A stretch of DNA of 64,000 bases from JAKOWB01 sp038363005 (GTDB taxonomy: Bacteria > Pseudomonadota > Alphaproteobacteria > Kiloniellales > JACOMY01): assembly GCA_038363005.1 (NCBI GenBank), contig JBBQBI010000005.1, positions 62,001-126,000 of the forward strand. The letters run 5' to 3'. Numbering within the stretch: the stretch's first letter is position 1; every line of letters starts with the position of its first letter. The notes under the pieces were generated by a model. That model was not told the DNA's origin and ran no database searches. It saw only the letters and a list, made by a program, of their open reading frames with translations. A program made the translations under genes and the position numbers. Positions 15,828 to 23,796 of this stretch are shown piece after piece.

Positions 15828-16914
15828 CGCTGCGCTCCAGGGCGGCGGTGACGGCGTCGAACACCGCGCGCGTGCCGGCCGGGCCACCCAGCTCGCAGGT
15901 CACCAGCTTGCCCTCGGCGAAGGCGGCCTCGACGGCACGGCGCAGCAGCAGCGCAGCCTGGCCCGCCTCGTTGACACTGTGGCGCTTGCCGAGCCACTCC
16001 AGCAGCATGGCGGCGGACAGGATCATTGCCGTGGGATTGGCCAGGCCCTGGCCGGCGATATCGGGCGCCGAGCCGTGGCAGGGCTGGAACACGGCGTGCT
16101 CGTCGCCGATGTCGGCCGAGGGCGCGTAGCCCATGCCGCCCATCAGCGCCGCGCCCAGGTCGGACAGGATGTCGCCGAACATGTTCTCGGTCACCGCCAC
16201 GTCGATCAGCCAGGGCTTCTGCACCATGGTCATGGCGAAGGCGTCGACATAGGCATAGCCGGTCTCGATCCGCGGGAAGGCGGCGGCGCGCTCGGCAAAG
16301 ATCTCGCGCCAGAAAGCAAAGGCCTGGAACACGTTGGCCTTGTCGACCGAGGTGACGCGGCGCTGCCCGCCGCGCTCCTCGGCCAGGCGGAAGGCGAAGT
16401 CGAAGAGCTTCTCCGAGGTCTTGCGGGTGATCACCAGGGTCTCACGCGCCTCGCGGTCACCGTCGCGCGTGCCGGGGGCCTGCGGCGCGAAGAGACCCTC
16501 GGTCGATTCGCGGATGATGACGTAGTCGATGTCGTGCGCCCGTGGATCGCGCAGCACCGGGCGCACGCCCGGTAGCGGCTTCACCGGCCGCACGCCGGCA
16601 TAGAGCCCCAGCTCCATGCGCAGGTCGATCTGCGGCGTGATCTCGCGTCCGTCGGGATAGCGCACCGTGGGCAGGCCCATCGCCGCCAGCAGGATGGCAT
16701 CGGCCGCCGCCGCCGCCTGCAGCGTCTGCTTCGGCAGCGCACTGCCCTGGTCGCGATAGCAGGCGGCGCCGGCCGGCAGGGTCTCGCAGCTCAGCGAGAA
16801 GCCGCCGACGCGGCGCACCGCCGCCTGCAGCAGGCGCACCGTCGGCTCGGTGATCTCGTGCCCGACGCCGTCGCCGGGCAGGACCGCGAGGCGGAAGTCA
16901 GCCAGGTTGGTCAT
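15817..16914 (-). CDS. Isocitrate/isopropylmalate-type dehydrogenase (tartrate/D-malate dehydrogenase group)
   Basis: A 365-residue member of the beta-decarboxylating dehydrogenase family, which oxidises and decarboxylates 2-hydroxyacids such as isopropylmalate, isocitrate, D-malate or tartrate. Seen in order: LAVLPGDGVGHEITEPTV (N-terminal nucleotide region), LRMELGLYAGVRPV, VIIRESTEGLFAPQ, the VTSVDKANVFQAFAFWREIF segment with catalytic lysine, the metal-binding aspartates in VTENMFGDILSDLGAALMGG, and HGSAPDIAGQGLANPTAMILS. Its place in a sugar-acid operon and the absence of leuC/leuD argue against LeuB. A tartrate dehydrogenase/decarboxylase-like role is more likely, but the substrate is not shown. 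ATG overlaps the upstream SMP-30 stop by four bases. Confidence 0.82.
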   Translation of the reverse strand: MTNLADFRLAVLPGDGVGHEITEPTVRLLQAAVRRVGGFSLSCETLPAGAACYRDQGSALPKQTLQAAAAADAILLAAMGLPTVRYPDGREITPQIDLRMELGLYAGVRPVKPLPGVRPVLRDPRAHDIDYVIIRESTEGLFAPQAPGTRDGDREARETLVITRKTSEKLFDFAFRLAEERGGQRRVTSVDKANVFQAFAFWREIFAERAAAFPRIETGYAYVDAFAMTMVQKPWLIDVAVTENMFGDILSDLGAALMGGMGYAPSADIGDEHAVFQPCHGSAPDIAGQGLANPTAMILSAAMLLEWLGKRHSVNEAGQAALLLRRAVEAAFAEGKLVTCELGGPAGTRAVFDAVTAALERSDAA

Positions 16915-17933
16915 GGGTCCGCGTCCTCCAGAAAACGGGCCAGTGGGCCCAGGTCGTGATGCCAGTGCGGCAGCGCGCGACCGCTGACCGGGCTGTCGAA
17001 GCAGGCGATGGCGTCACCCAGCAGGCAGCCCAGATAGGCGGTCGTCAGGTTCGGCCCGCCGAACGCCAGGTTGGAAATATTGCGCAGGCGCGCGGGCTGC
17101 TGGTCCAGGTGCGGCCGCTCCATGGTGCCGGCCTGGAAGGCCTGCTCCACCCACGCGACATGCGCCGCGTCGGCATCCTCCAGCAGCAGCTGCGTCGCAC
17201 CGGAGGGCGCGACCCGGATCACTCGGTTGGAGACGATCGAGGTCACCAGCAGCGAATCGTCGGCGCAGGGCGTCAAGCCATCGGGAAAGCTTCCGGGTCC
17301 GAAGCGGGCCAGGGTCCTGCCGTTCGCCAGGCCGCTGTCCACGACGTCGAAGGTCGTCAGGCGCCGGGCGAAGGTCTCGTTCACCCAGAGGGTGCGCTCG
17401 TCGGCGCTCAGCAGGCACTCGTTGGTGTAGCCCAGGCCGTCGGCGACGATCCGGGTGCCACTGGCGTCATGCAGCGCGATGAAGCCGCTGGCCGCGTCCG
17501 GCCGATAGTCCAGCGCCCGCGGAACCTTGGTGGTGGAGATCGTGATCCAGAGGCGCCCCTGGCTGTCGGGCAGCACGAAGTTGGCCGGCGGCAGCGGCCG
17601 GCCATCGGCGCTGTCGGTGACCAGGGCGCAACGGCCGTCCGGGAAGAGCCGATAGACCGCGCCGCGCTCCGCCCCTAGGTGGGCGATGAGGAAGCTGCCG
17701 CCGGCTTCCAGCGCGATGCCGTTGGCCCGCAGCGGCAGCGCGACCCCTGGACCGGGCGCGGTGGCCAGGATGCGATGGCAGCCGCCGCCAGGTGTCACCA
17801 CCGTGATGCCGCCCGGCTCCGTCCAGTCGGGGACGAAGAGCAGGCCCGAGGCATGCGCCACCACGCACTCCGGCCGCGCCAGGCCGGTGCCGAGAAATTT
17901 CACCGTCTGCAAGGAGATCGCTGAAACGGTCAT
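16911..17933 (-). CDS. SMP-30/gluconolactonase-like protein
   Basis: A 340-residue protein with beta-propeller features of the SMP-30/gluconolactonase/LRE family, Ca2+- or Zn2+-dependent lactonases that open aldonolactones. The family-like segments are RPECVVAHASGLLFVPDW (metal-site Glu after RPE), ANGIALEAGGSFLIAHLG, PANFVLPDSQGRLWITIST, GLGYTNECLLSADERTLWVN and SFPDGLTPCADDSLLVTSI. The C-terminal GGPNLTTAYLGCLLGD is also typical. No signal peptide, so cytoplasmic. First gene of the unit leading left from the LacI-type operator only 18 bp upstream of its ATG. The likely job is to hydrolyse the lactone from sugar oxidation; the sugar is not known. Confidence 0.75.
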   Translation of the reverse strand: MTVSAISLQTVKFLGTGLARPECVVAHASGLLFVPDWTEPGGITVVTPGGGCHRILATAPGPGVALPLRANGIALEAGGSFLIAHLGAERGAVYRLFPDGRCALVTDSADGRPLPPANFVLPDSQGRLWITISTTKVPRALDYRPDAASGFIALHDASGTRIVADGLGYTNECLLSADERTLWVNETFARRLTTFDVVDSGLANGRTLARFGPGSFPDGLTPCADDSLLVTSIVSNRVIRVAPSGATQLLLEDADAAHVAWVEQAFQAGTMERPHLDQQPARLRNISNLAFGGPNLTTAYLGCLLGDAIACFDSPVSGRALPHWHHDLGPLARFLEDADP

Positions 17934-17951
17934 TTCACCCTGTTGTAGACT

Positions 17952-17969
17952 ATTTAAATCGATTTAAAT
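17952..17969. promoter_or_regulatory. LacI-type operator 1 of 5
   Basis: ATTTAAATCGATTTAAAT is a perfect 18-bp palindrome, the longest of the five sites. It lies in the gap between the divergent SMP-30 gene (18 bp to its ATG) and the ABM-domain gene (43 bp to its ATG). The centre AAATCGATTT is shared with the other four sites. An odd even-length palindrome with central CG is typical of LacI/GalR operators. Confidence 0.82.
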
Positions 17970-18012
17970 TGGCCGCTGGATTGGACACAAGCGAAAAGCG
18001 GAGACAGTTGGC

Positions 18013-18312
18013 ATGTACGTTGTAGCCGTGCTCTTCGAGGTGACGCCGGACGCCGCGGGGGCCTTTCTCGCACGCGTGCGCCAGCAGGCGGCCGACAGCC
18101 TGGCGCGGGAGGCCGCCTGCCGGCGCTTCGACGTCTGCGTCGATCCCCAGGCGCCGCGGCGGGTTTTCCTCTACGAGCTCTATGACGATCGCGCCGCCTT
18201 CGACGCGCACCTCGCATCCGACCACTTCAAGGCCTTCGACCGCGAGGTGGCGTCCCTGGTCGTCGCCAAGCGCGTCGAGACCTTCGCCCTTCAGGCGGCG
18301 GGCGCGGCCTGA
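18013..18312 (+). CDS. Small ABM-domain protein (putative quinol monooxygenase family)
   Basis: A 99-residue dimeric alpha/beta-barrel (antibiotic biosynthesis monooxygenase, ABM) protein of the YgiN/LsrG kind. It starts MYVVAVLFEVTPDAAGAFLA. RFDVCVDPQAPRRVFLYELY and the helix region FDAHLASDHFKAFDREV give the usual D-x-H-x3-H pattern of the family. Members act as cofactor-free monooxygenases, isomerases or degradative accessory proteins. It is the only gene driven rightward from the operator at 17952, and its 3' end overlaps the convergent EamA gene by 22 bp. A role in handling an unstable sugar-acid intermediate is conceivable but unproven. Confidence 0.78.
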   Translation: MYVVAVLFEVTPDAAGAFLARVRQQAADSLAREAACRRFDVCVDPQAPRRVFLYELYDDRAAFDAHLASDHFKAFDREVASLVVAKRVETFALQAAGAA

Positions 18313-19202
18313 GGCCTGGTCTGACCGGCCAGGCTACGCTCGCGCAGCCAGATGTAGAGGCCGCTCGCCACCACGACGAGCGCGCCCAGCAGCACCCAGA
18401 GATCGGGCGGGTGCTGGAAGATCAGCCAGCTCGACGCGCTCATGTAGAGGATCTGCACATAGACGAAGGGCGCCAGGGTCGAGGCCGCTGCCAGGCGGTG
18501 CGCCGTGGTCAGCAGCTGGTGGCCGGCCCAGCCGAACACGCCGATCACGGCCAAGACCGCCCAGTCGATCCCGGTCGCCGGCCAAACCCAATCGAAGACC
18601 GCCAGCGGGGCGATCGCCAGCGTCGCGCCACCGGCGGCATAGAACTGCTGCGTCGCCGTCGAGTCGATCCCGGCCAGGCGGCGGGTGGCTATGGCATAGA
18701 GCGCGGCGCCGATGGCGGTGCCCATGGACAGCAGGATCGCCCAGTGCGCCTCCGCTCCCCAGGGCCGGGTGATGATGAGGACCCCGACGAAGCCGACCAG
18801 GATCGCCATCCAGCGGCGCCGGCCGACCCGTTCGCCCAGCAGCGGAATGGCCAGCAGGCAGACCCAGATCGGTACGGTGAAGAAGATGGCCGCGGTGAGC
18901 GTCAGCGGCAGGTAGCGCACCGCCACGAAGTTCATCATGGTGGAACCGAGCAGCAAAAACGCCCGCCAGACTTCCAGGCCGGGTCGCCGGCTGCGCAGCA
19001 GGTTGGCACCGCGCAGCGAGCCGGCGGTGGCCAGGACCATGACGGCATGCACGGCAAAGCGCACGAAGACCACCTGCAGCGCCGGCAGCCCCGCCAGCAC
19101 CAGCCACTTGGCGCAGCTATCGATGCCGGTGAAGCAGAGGAAGGCCAGCAGCATCAGGCCGATGGCGGCCAGGCGACGGTCCTCGATTGGGGCGGGGGGC
19201 AC
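18291..19202 (-). CDS. EamA/DMT-superfamily transporter
   Basis: A 303-residue inner-membrane protein with about ten hydrophobic segments and two EamA repeats, the drug/metabolite transporter plan. Typical stretches are LMLLAFLCFTGIDSCAKWLV at the first helix, VRYLPLTLTAAIFFTVPIWV, and the second repeat with ATQQFYAAGGATLAI and LAPFVYVQILYMSASSWLIF. The start is a GTG at 19202; no ATG lies before the first helix. The gene is 13 bp after otnC on the same strand, so it probably belongs to the otnK-otnC transcript and may export or import a sugar acid, amino acid or overflow metabolite. It overlaps the convergent ABM gene by 22 bp. Confidence 0.85.
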   Translation of the reverse strand: MPPAPIEDRRLAAIGLMLLAFLCFTGIDSCAKWLVLAGLPALQVVFVRFAVHAVMVLATAGSLRGANLLRSRRPGLEVWRAFLLLGSTMMNFVAVRYLPLTLTAAIFFTVPIWVCLLAIPLLGERVGRRRWMAILVGFVGVLIITRPWGAEAHWAILLSMGTAIGAALYAIATRRLAGIDSTATQQFYAAGGATLAIAPLAVFDWVWPATGIDWAVLAVIGVFGWAGHQLLTTAHRLAAASTLAPFVYVQILYMSASSWLIFQHPPDLWVLLGALVVVASGLYIWLRERSLAGQTRPQAAPAA

Positions 19203-19215
19203 GGTCGGCGACGGC

Positions 19216-19854
19216 CTAGGTGGGAAAGCGAATACGGAGCGCCGCGACCTGATCCTGCGTCAGGAAGCGCGTGCGCTCGCCACGCAGCAGCAGGAAGAGC
19301 TTGGCTGTCTCTTCCAGTTCCTCGGCGGCATGCACGGCGCTGTCGAGCTCCTTGCCGGCCACCACCGGCCCATGGTTCGCCAGCAGCATGGCATGATGAT
19401 GCCGGGCCACGTCCCGCACGGCGCGGGCCAGCGCCGCGTCGCCGGGCGGGAAATAGGGCACCAGCGGCAGCTTGCCGATCCGCATGACGTAATAGGCCGT
19501 GATCGGCGGCAGGACATCCGCGGGGTCGAGGTCGGCGAGACAGGAGACCGCGACGGAGTGGGTGGCGTGGAGATGCACCACGGCCCGCATCTCCGGCCGC
19601 TCCTGATACATGGCCAGATGCAGGAAGGCTTCCTTCGAGGGCTTGTCCCCGGAAATGTGCTCGCCGGCCGGACTGACCAGCGAGAGGCGCGCGGGATCCA
19701 GCCGCCCCAGGGCGCTGTTGGTCGGCGAGATCAGCAGGCCGGCCTCAACCATGACTGAGATGTTGCCGGAGGAGCCGCAGCCATAGCCGCGATCGAACAG
19801 CGACTTGGCGTGCTGGCAGATCGCCTCGCGCGCCTTGGCCTCCTGCGGGTTCAT
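19216..19854 (-). CDS. otnC: 3-oxo-tetronate 4-phosphate decarboxylase (class II aldolase family)
   Basis: OtnC decarboxylates 3-oxo-tetronate 4-phosphate to dihydroxyacetone phosphate, the last step of bacterial D-threonate, L-threonate and D-erythronate catabolism. The 212-residue protein shows the class II aldolase/adducin fold: GYGCGSSGNISVMVEAGLLI, SPTNSALGRLDP, SKEAFLHLAMYQERPEMRAV with E as acid-base residue, metal histidines in VVHLHATHSVAVSCL and a third in MLLANHGPVVAG. ATG at 19854 overlaps the otnK stop (ATGA). The frame continues open upstream inside otnK, but that part is not conserved. Assignment rests on motif and on direct coupling to otnK. Confidence 0.87.
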   Translation of the reverse strand: MNPQEAKAREAICQHAKSLFDRGYGCGSSGNISVMVEAGLLISPTNSALGRLDPARLSLVSPAGEHISGDKPSKEAFLHLAMYQERPEMRAVVHLHATHSVAVSCLADLDPADVLPPITAYYVMRIGKLPLVPYFPPGDAALARAVRDVARHHHAMLLANHGPVVAGKELDSAVHAAEELEETAKLFLLLRGERTRFLTQDQVAALRIRFPT

Positions 19855-21110
19855 GGCGCCAGCTCCAGGGCATCGGCGAAGAAGCGTGGGCCGCCGAAGT
19901 TGCCGCTTTTCAACGCCAGCGCGATGGGCACGCTGGCCAGGGTGGCGCACCAGGGCACCCCCGGTGCGATGGAGGGGCCGACGGTCAGGCGCGCTGCCCC
20001 CAGCGCACGCGCCACCGCGCCCGCGGTCTCGCCACCGGCGACGACGAAGCGCCGGATGCCCTGGGCCAAGGCGGCCCGGGCCACGGCCGCGAGGGTGTCC
20101 TCGACCAGGCGCGCCGACTCCGCCGTGCCCAGGCGCTGCTGTATCGCCTTCACCTGCGCCGGCGGCGCGGTGCCGGAGACAAGGACGGGGTCCCCCGCCA
20201 AGTCCCGGGCGACCTGATCGGCCACGGCCCGCGGTCCCCGGGCGGCGACCTCGAGCGGGTCGATTTGCGTCAGGCGCCCGCCCTCGGCCGCCCAGACGGC
20301 GACCTGTCGGTTGGTGGCCTCGCTGCAGGAACCGGACAGCAGCAGGGCCGGGCCGCCGATCCTTGGCAGCGCCGCCGCCTCCCGCCCGCCCGTGCCACCC
20401 AACAGCGCCGCCAGCGAGAGCCCCAGGCCCGACCCCGCCGTCACCAGCGGAAAGTCGACGACGGCGGCGGCGAGCGCGTCGAGATCGGCCTGCGTCAGGC
20501 CATCCACCACCACATGGCCGATGCCCTGCGCCGCCAGCTCGGCAAGCGCCGCGGTGATCGCCGGCGACCCGGCGCGGACCGTGTCCCAGGGGACCAGTCC
20601 GACTTTGGCCCCCTCCCGCAGCTGCGCCGCCAGCACCCGCGTCAGGTCTGGATCGGTCATCGGCGTCAGCGGGTGATCGCGCATGCCGGACTCCGACAAC
20701 AGCTGGCGGCCGACGAAAAGCTTGCCCTGATAGATGCTGCGCCCATTCTCCGGAAAGGCCGGCGTATAGATCGTCTGCCGACCGCCGGTCGCGGCCAGCA
20801 GCGCCTCCGCCACCGGGCCGATGTTGCCCAGCGGCGTGGAGTCGAAGGTCGAGCAGTACTTGAAGTAGCACTGGCGGGCGCCGCCCGCCGCCATCCAGCG
20901 CCAGCTCGCCAGCGTGTCCGCCACCGCATCGGCCACCGGGGCGGTGCGCGATTTCAGGGCGACAACGACCGCGTCGGCCTCCGGCTGTGGTGCATCGGGC
21001 TCCGGCACCCCCAGCTGCAGGATCGTCTTCAGGCCGCCGCGCACCAGCATCGACGCCAAGTCGGTAGCTCCGGTGAAGTCGTCGGCGACGGCGCCCAGCC
21101 TCAGGCCCAT
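19851..21110 (-). CDS. otnK: 3-oxo-tetronate kinase (four-carbon acid sugar kinase family)
   Basis: OtnK phosphorylates 3-oxo-tetronate at C4 with ATP, feeding OtnC. The 419-residue protein has the N-terminal sugar-binding domain beginning MGLRLGAVADDFTGATDLAS, then KSRTAPVADA, CYFKYCSTFDSTPLGNIGPV and YTPAFPENGRSIYQGKLFVG. The nucleotide-binding domain follows with LLLSGSCSEATNRQVA, VAGGETAGAVARALG and LKSGNFGGPRFFADAL near the end. These are hallmarks of the DUF1537/Otn kinase family. It is first in the unit leading left from the operator at 21159. Related kinases act on other acid sugars, so the precise substrate is inferred from otnC and the DenD-like gene nearby. Confidence 0.88.
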   Translation of the reverse strand: MGLRLGAVADDFTGATDLASMLVRGGLKTILQLGVPEPDAPQPEADAVVVALKSRTAPVADAVADTLASWRWMAAGGARQCYFKYCSTFDSTPLGNIGPVAEALLAATGGRQTIYTPAFPENGRSIYQGKLFVGRQLLSESGMRDHPLTPMTDPDLTRVLAAQLREGAKVGLVPWDTVRAGSPAITAALAELAAQGIGHVVVDGLTQADLDALAAAVVDFPLVTAGSGLGLSLAALLGGTGGREAAALPRIGGPALLLSGSCSEATNRQVAVWAAEGGRLTQIDPLEVAARGPRAVADQVARDLAGDPVLVSGTAPPAQVKAIQQRLGTAESARLVEDTLAAVARAALAQGIRRFVVAGGETAGAVARALGAARLTVGPSIAPGVPWCATLASVPIALALKSGNFGGPRFFADALELAP

Positions 21111-21158
21111 TCCAGCTCCCGCTCAAGAAGTGCTCTTGCCAGCCCGGTTTTTCTCTTC

Positions 21159-21170
21159 TAAATCGATTTA
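21159..21170. promoter_or_regulatory. LacI-type operator 2 of 5
   Basis: TAAATCGATTTA, a perfect 12-bp palindrome, sits between divergent otnK (48 bp to its ATG) and a short-chain dehydrogenase gene (23 bp to its ATG). Rightward, TTGCCA followed after 17 bp by TAAATC would place the operator on the -10 element, consistent with repression by steric block. The promoter reading is tentative. Confidence 0.8.
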
Positions 21171-21193
21171 ATCTAACCGCGAGGGCAGGAAGC

Positions 21194-21952
21194 ATGGCAA
21201 GTCCGCAAAGAGGACGACTTCACGGCAAACGGGCCTTCGTCACCGCCGCCGGCCAGGGCATCGGGCGGGCGACGGTCGCGGCCTTCGTGGCCGAGGGCGC
21301 CAGCGTCCATGCCACGGACCTCTCCGACGCGCTGCTGGCCGACCTGAAGCAGGCGCTGCCGGCGGTCGTGGTCAGCCGGCTCGACGTGCGCGACACCGCC
21401 GCGGTCAACGCCAAGGCCGAGGAGGTCGGTGCCGTCGACATCCTGTTCAACTGCGCCGGCTACGTGCACCAGGGCACCGTGCTGACCTGCGACGAGGCGG
21501 CCTGGGACGCCTCCTTCGACCTCAATTGCAAGTCGATGTGGCGCACCCTGCAGGCCTTCCTGCCGAAGATGCTGGCGGCCGGCGGCGGCTCGATCGTCAA
21601 CATGGCCTCGGTCGTCTCCTCGCTGAAGGCCGCGCCCAACCGCTTCGCCTATGGCGCGACCAAGGCCGCGGTGATCGGCCTGACCAAGGCCGTCGCCATC
21701 GACTTCATCCGCCAGGGTATCCGCTGCAACGCCATCTGCCCCGGCACGGTACAGAGCCCCAGCCTGGAGGGGCGCATCCACGCGCTGCCCGGCAGCTACG
21801 ACGAGAACCGCGCCAACTTCGTCGCCCGGCAGCCGATGGGCCGCCTGGGCGAGGTCGCGGAGATCGCCGCCCTGGCGGTCTACCTGGCGAGCGACGAGAG
21901 CGCCTTCGTCACCGGTGCCGAGTTCAAGATCGACGGCGGCTTCGGCCTCTAG
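21194..21952 (+). CDS. Short-chain dehydrogenase/reductase (DHRS6-like)
   Basis: A 252-residue NAD(P)-dependent classical SDR. Cofactor motif TAAGQGIGRA, the NAG-like motif NCAGYVHQG, catalytic Ser in SIVNMASVVSS, and YxxxK as YGATKAAV. The C-terminal end TGAEFKIDGGFGL is standard. The overall pattern (HGKRAFVTAAGQGIGRATVA, RLDVRDTAAV, a short loop and GTVQSPSLEGRI) resembles the DHRS6 subgroup, which includes 3-hydroxybutyrate and 2-keto-3-deoxy-sugar-acid dehydrogenases. Driven rightward from the operator at 21159; its stop is eight bases from that of the convergent LtnD-like gene. A substrate among sugar-acid intermediates is inferred from context. Confidence 0.85.
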   Translation: MASPQRGRLHGKRAFVTAAGQGIGRATVAAFVAEGASVHATDLSDALLADLKQALPAVVVSRLDVRDTAAVNAKAEEVGAVDILFNCAGYVHQGTVLTCDEAAWDASFDLNCKSMWRTLQAFLPKMLAAGGGSIVNMASVVSSLKAAPNRFAYGATKAAVIGLTKAVAIDFIRQGIRCNAICPGTVQSPSLEGRIHALPGSYDENRANFVARQPMGRLGEVAEIAALAVYLASDESAFVTGAEFKIDGGFGL

Positions 21953-21959
21953 CGCCCAG

Positions 21960-22874
21960 CTACTTCGCGGGGCCATTCAGCCGGCGGAAGATATCGACGA
22001 TCTGCGTCATGTAGCGCTCGCCAAAGCCCATGTTGATGCCGAGCTTCAGGGTCTGCAGCACGCCGTCGGACACGGTGGTCGCCGCGTTGTGCCGTGTCGC
22101 CAGCCGGTTGTAGTAGGTCAGGTCCTTCAGGCAGTTCGACAGCGCGAACTTGTGCGCGTTGGGGTCGTTCTCCAGCAGGTACTTGGAGTAGCTCTGGAAG
22201 TTGCCGCAGTTGAGGCCCGAGTTGGAGACCACCTCGTGCAGCACGGCGGGCTTCAGGCCGACCTGCTCGACCATCGCGAAGGCCTCCGACCAGAGCGTCG
22301 AGTAGCCGATGCCGATCAGGTTGTTGATCAGCTTCACCGCGTGGGCGGAACCGACCGGCCCCTCGGTGGCGATGATGGCGGTGGCCCAAGTGGCGAGCAG
22401 CGGGCGGATGCGCGCCAGCAGCTCGGGCGGGCCGCCGACATAGGTGGTGAGCTCGCCGCTCCAGGCGTGCGCCGGGGTGCGCGACAGCGGCGCGTCGACC
22501 AGGGTGATGCCCTGCTCCGCCAGCTGCGCGGCCAGGCGCTGGGTGGACTCAGGGTCGGCGGTGGTGGAGTCGATGATGGTGAGGCCCGGGCGTGCCGCCG
22601 GCAGGATCTCCGCCACGATGGCCTCCACCTGCGGCGAGCCGGTGACGCAGAGCACGATCACATCCGACCCGCCGGCCAGTTCCGCGACCGAGGCGCACTC
22701 CACCGCGCCGCGGCCGACCAGGTCGTCGATCGCCTCGCGCTTGCGGTGCGCCATGACCCGGAGGGCGAAGCCCTTATCCACGGCGTTCTTCGCCATGCCC
22801 CAGCCCATCAGTCCGGCGCCGATGAAGCCCACCACGGTCTGGCCCGGCGCGATCTCGCTCTTCGTCTGCGGCAT
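21960..22874 (-). CDS. 3-hydroxyisobutyrate-dehydrogenase-family enzyme (LtnD/GarR-like)
   Basis: A 304-residue beta-hydroxyacid dehydrogenase. The N-terminal Rossmann motif VGFIGAGLMGWGMAKNAV, the substrate-binding DAPLSRTPAHAWSGELTTYV and the catalytic lysine in GSAHAVKLINNLI match the family that includes tartronate semialdehyde reductase and L-threonate dehydrogenase LtnD. LtnD would oxidise threonate to 2-oxo-tetronate. ATG at 22874 is chosen because GGGGAGGGG precedes it; the longer frame runs into the operator. It is alone on its transcript, leaving the operator at 22909. If it is LtnD, the pathway would also need an OtnI isomerase, which I do not find in the window. Confidence 0.83.
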   Translation of the reverse strand: MPQTKSEIAPGQTVVGFIGAGLMGWGMAKNAVDKGFALRVMAHRKREAIDDLVGRGAVECASVAELAGGSDVIVLCVTGSPQVEAIVAEILPAARPGLTIIDSTTADPESTQRLAAQLAEQGITLVDAPLSRTPAHAWSGELTTYVGGPPELLARIRPLLATWATAIIATEGPVGSAHAVKLINNLIGIGYSTLWSEAFAMVEQVGLKPAVLHEVVSNSGLNCGNFQSYSKYLLENDPNAHKFALSNCLKDLTYYNRLATRHNAATTVSDGVLQTLKLGINMGFGERYMTQIVDIFRRLNGPAK

Positions 22875-22908
22875 GGTTCCCCTCCCCAGGGCGCGTTGCT
22901 GGCCCATC

Positions 22909-22920
22909 TAAATCGATTTA
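22909..22920. promoter_or_regulatory. LacI-type operator 3 of 5, overlapping a promoter
   Basis: TAAATCGATTTA lies between the LtnD-like gene (34 bp to its ATG) and the SDR-regulator pair (35 bp to ATG). Rightward, TTGCTG at 22895-22900 and TAAACT at 22918-22923 are 17 bp apart and bracket the palindrome, which overlaps the -10. The regulator gene downstream would therefore be subject to its own control. Confidence 0.82.
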
Positions 22921-22955
22921 AACTTGCCCAAACCGCTGGGTAAAGGGGCGAGACA

Positions 22956-23705
22956 ATGCTGTTGGCCGGATGCGTGGCGCTGATCACCGGTGGGGCCTCG
23001 AAGCGTGGCCTGGGACAGGCCACGGCGCGGCTCTTCCAGGCGCAGGGGGCCAAGATCGTCGTCGCCGACCTCGACCCCGCCGGCGCCGCCGCCATGGCCA
23101 GGGAGCTCGGCCCGGACACCCTGGGCATCGGCTGCGACGTGACCCGCCGCGACGATTGTCAGGCCGCGGCGGAGTCCGCGCTGGCCAGCTTCGGCCGGCT
23201 GGACATCCTGGTGAACAACGCCGGCGTCACCTCGCCGCTGCGGCTGCTGGAGGTGGACGAGGCCAGCTACGACCGGGTGATGGACACCTCGATGCGCGGC
23301 ACGCTGCTGATGACGCAGGCGGTCGTGCCGGCGATGATCGCCGCCAGGCGCGGCTCCATCATCAACATCTCCTCGGTCTCGGCGCAGCGCGGCGGCGGGG
23401 TGTTCGGCGGCACGCACTACTCGGCCGCCAAGGCGGCCATGCTGGGCTACACCAAGGCCTGCGCGCGCGAACTAGGGCCGCATGGCGTGCGCGTCAACGC
23501 CATCTGCCCAGGCTTCATCGACACCGGCATCATGGGCGCGGCGCTGACCCCGGAGCTGCGCGCCAGGATCGAGAGCGGCATCCCCCTGGGACGCGCCGGC
23601 CGCGCCGAAGACGTCGCCGGCTGCTGCCTCTTCCTCGCCTCGGAGCTCTCGAGCTACTGCACCGGCACCGAGGTTGACCCCAACGGCGGCATGCATATCC
23701 ACTAG
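22956..23705 (+). CDS. Short-chain dehydrogenase/reductase
   Basis: A 249-residue classical SDR with VALITGGASKRGLGQATARL (cofactor loop with two extra residues), VNNAGV, active-site Ser in SIINISSVSAQ and Y-x3-K in THYSAAKAAM. It ends ASELSSYCTGTEVDPNGGMH, with DPNGG in place of the more usual VDGG. It lies 91 bp upstream of the LacI-family regulator gene on the same strand and both probably run from the operator at 22909. A sugar, polyol or sugar-acid substrate is inferred from its surroundings. Confidence 0.85.
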   Translation: MLLAGCVALITGGASKRGLGQATARLFQAQGAKIVVADLDPAGAAAMARELGPDTLGIGCDVTRRDDCQAAAESALASFGRLDILVNNAGVTSPLRLLEVDEASYDRVMDTSMRGTLLMTQAVVPAMIAARRGSIINISSVSAQRGGGVFGGTHYSAAKAAMLGYTKACARELGPHGVRVNAICPGFIDTGIMGAALTPELRARIESGIPLGRAGRAEDVAGCCLFLASELSSYCTGTEVDPNGGMHIH

Positions 23706-23796
23706 GCAAGGCAAGGTAAGGTCCGCGCGATGAAGATCAGCGACAACGGGCTCGGCGCCAGGGGCGCGACCACATACGGGGGCGGCTGAGTACCCG

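Noticed and set aside
15817..16914. LeuB (3-isopropylmalate dehydrogenase)
   Set aside because: No leuC or leuD nearby, and the gene sits in a LacI-controlled sugar-acid unit; a tartrate/D-malate-type enzyme fits better.
19855..21195. Upstream extension of the otnC frame through otnK
   Set aside because: The conserved class II aldolase starts at 19854 with an ATGA overlap; the extension lies wholly inside the well-conserved otnK.
23730..23789. 19-codon frame just before the LacI-family gene
   Set aside because: No clear ribosome-binding site and no conserved features; could be a leader peptide but nothing supports it.
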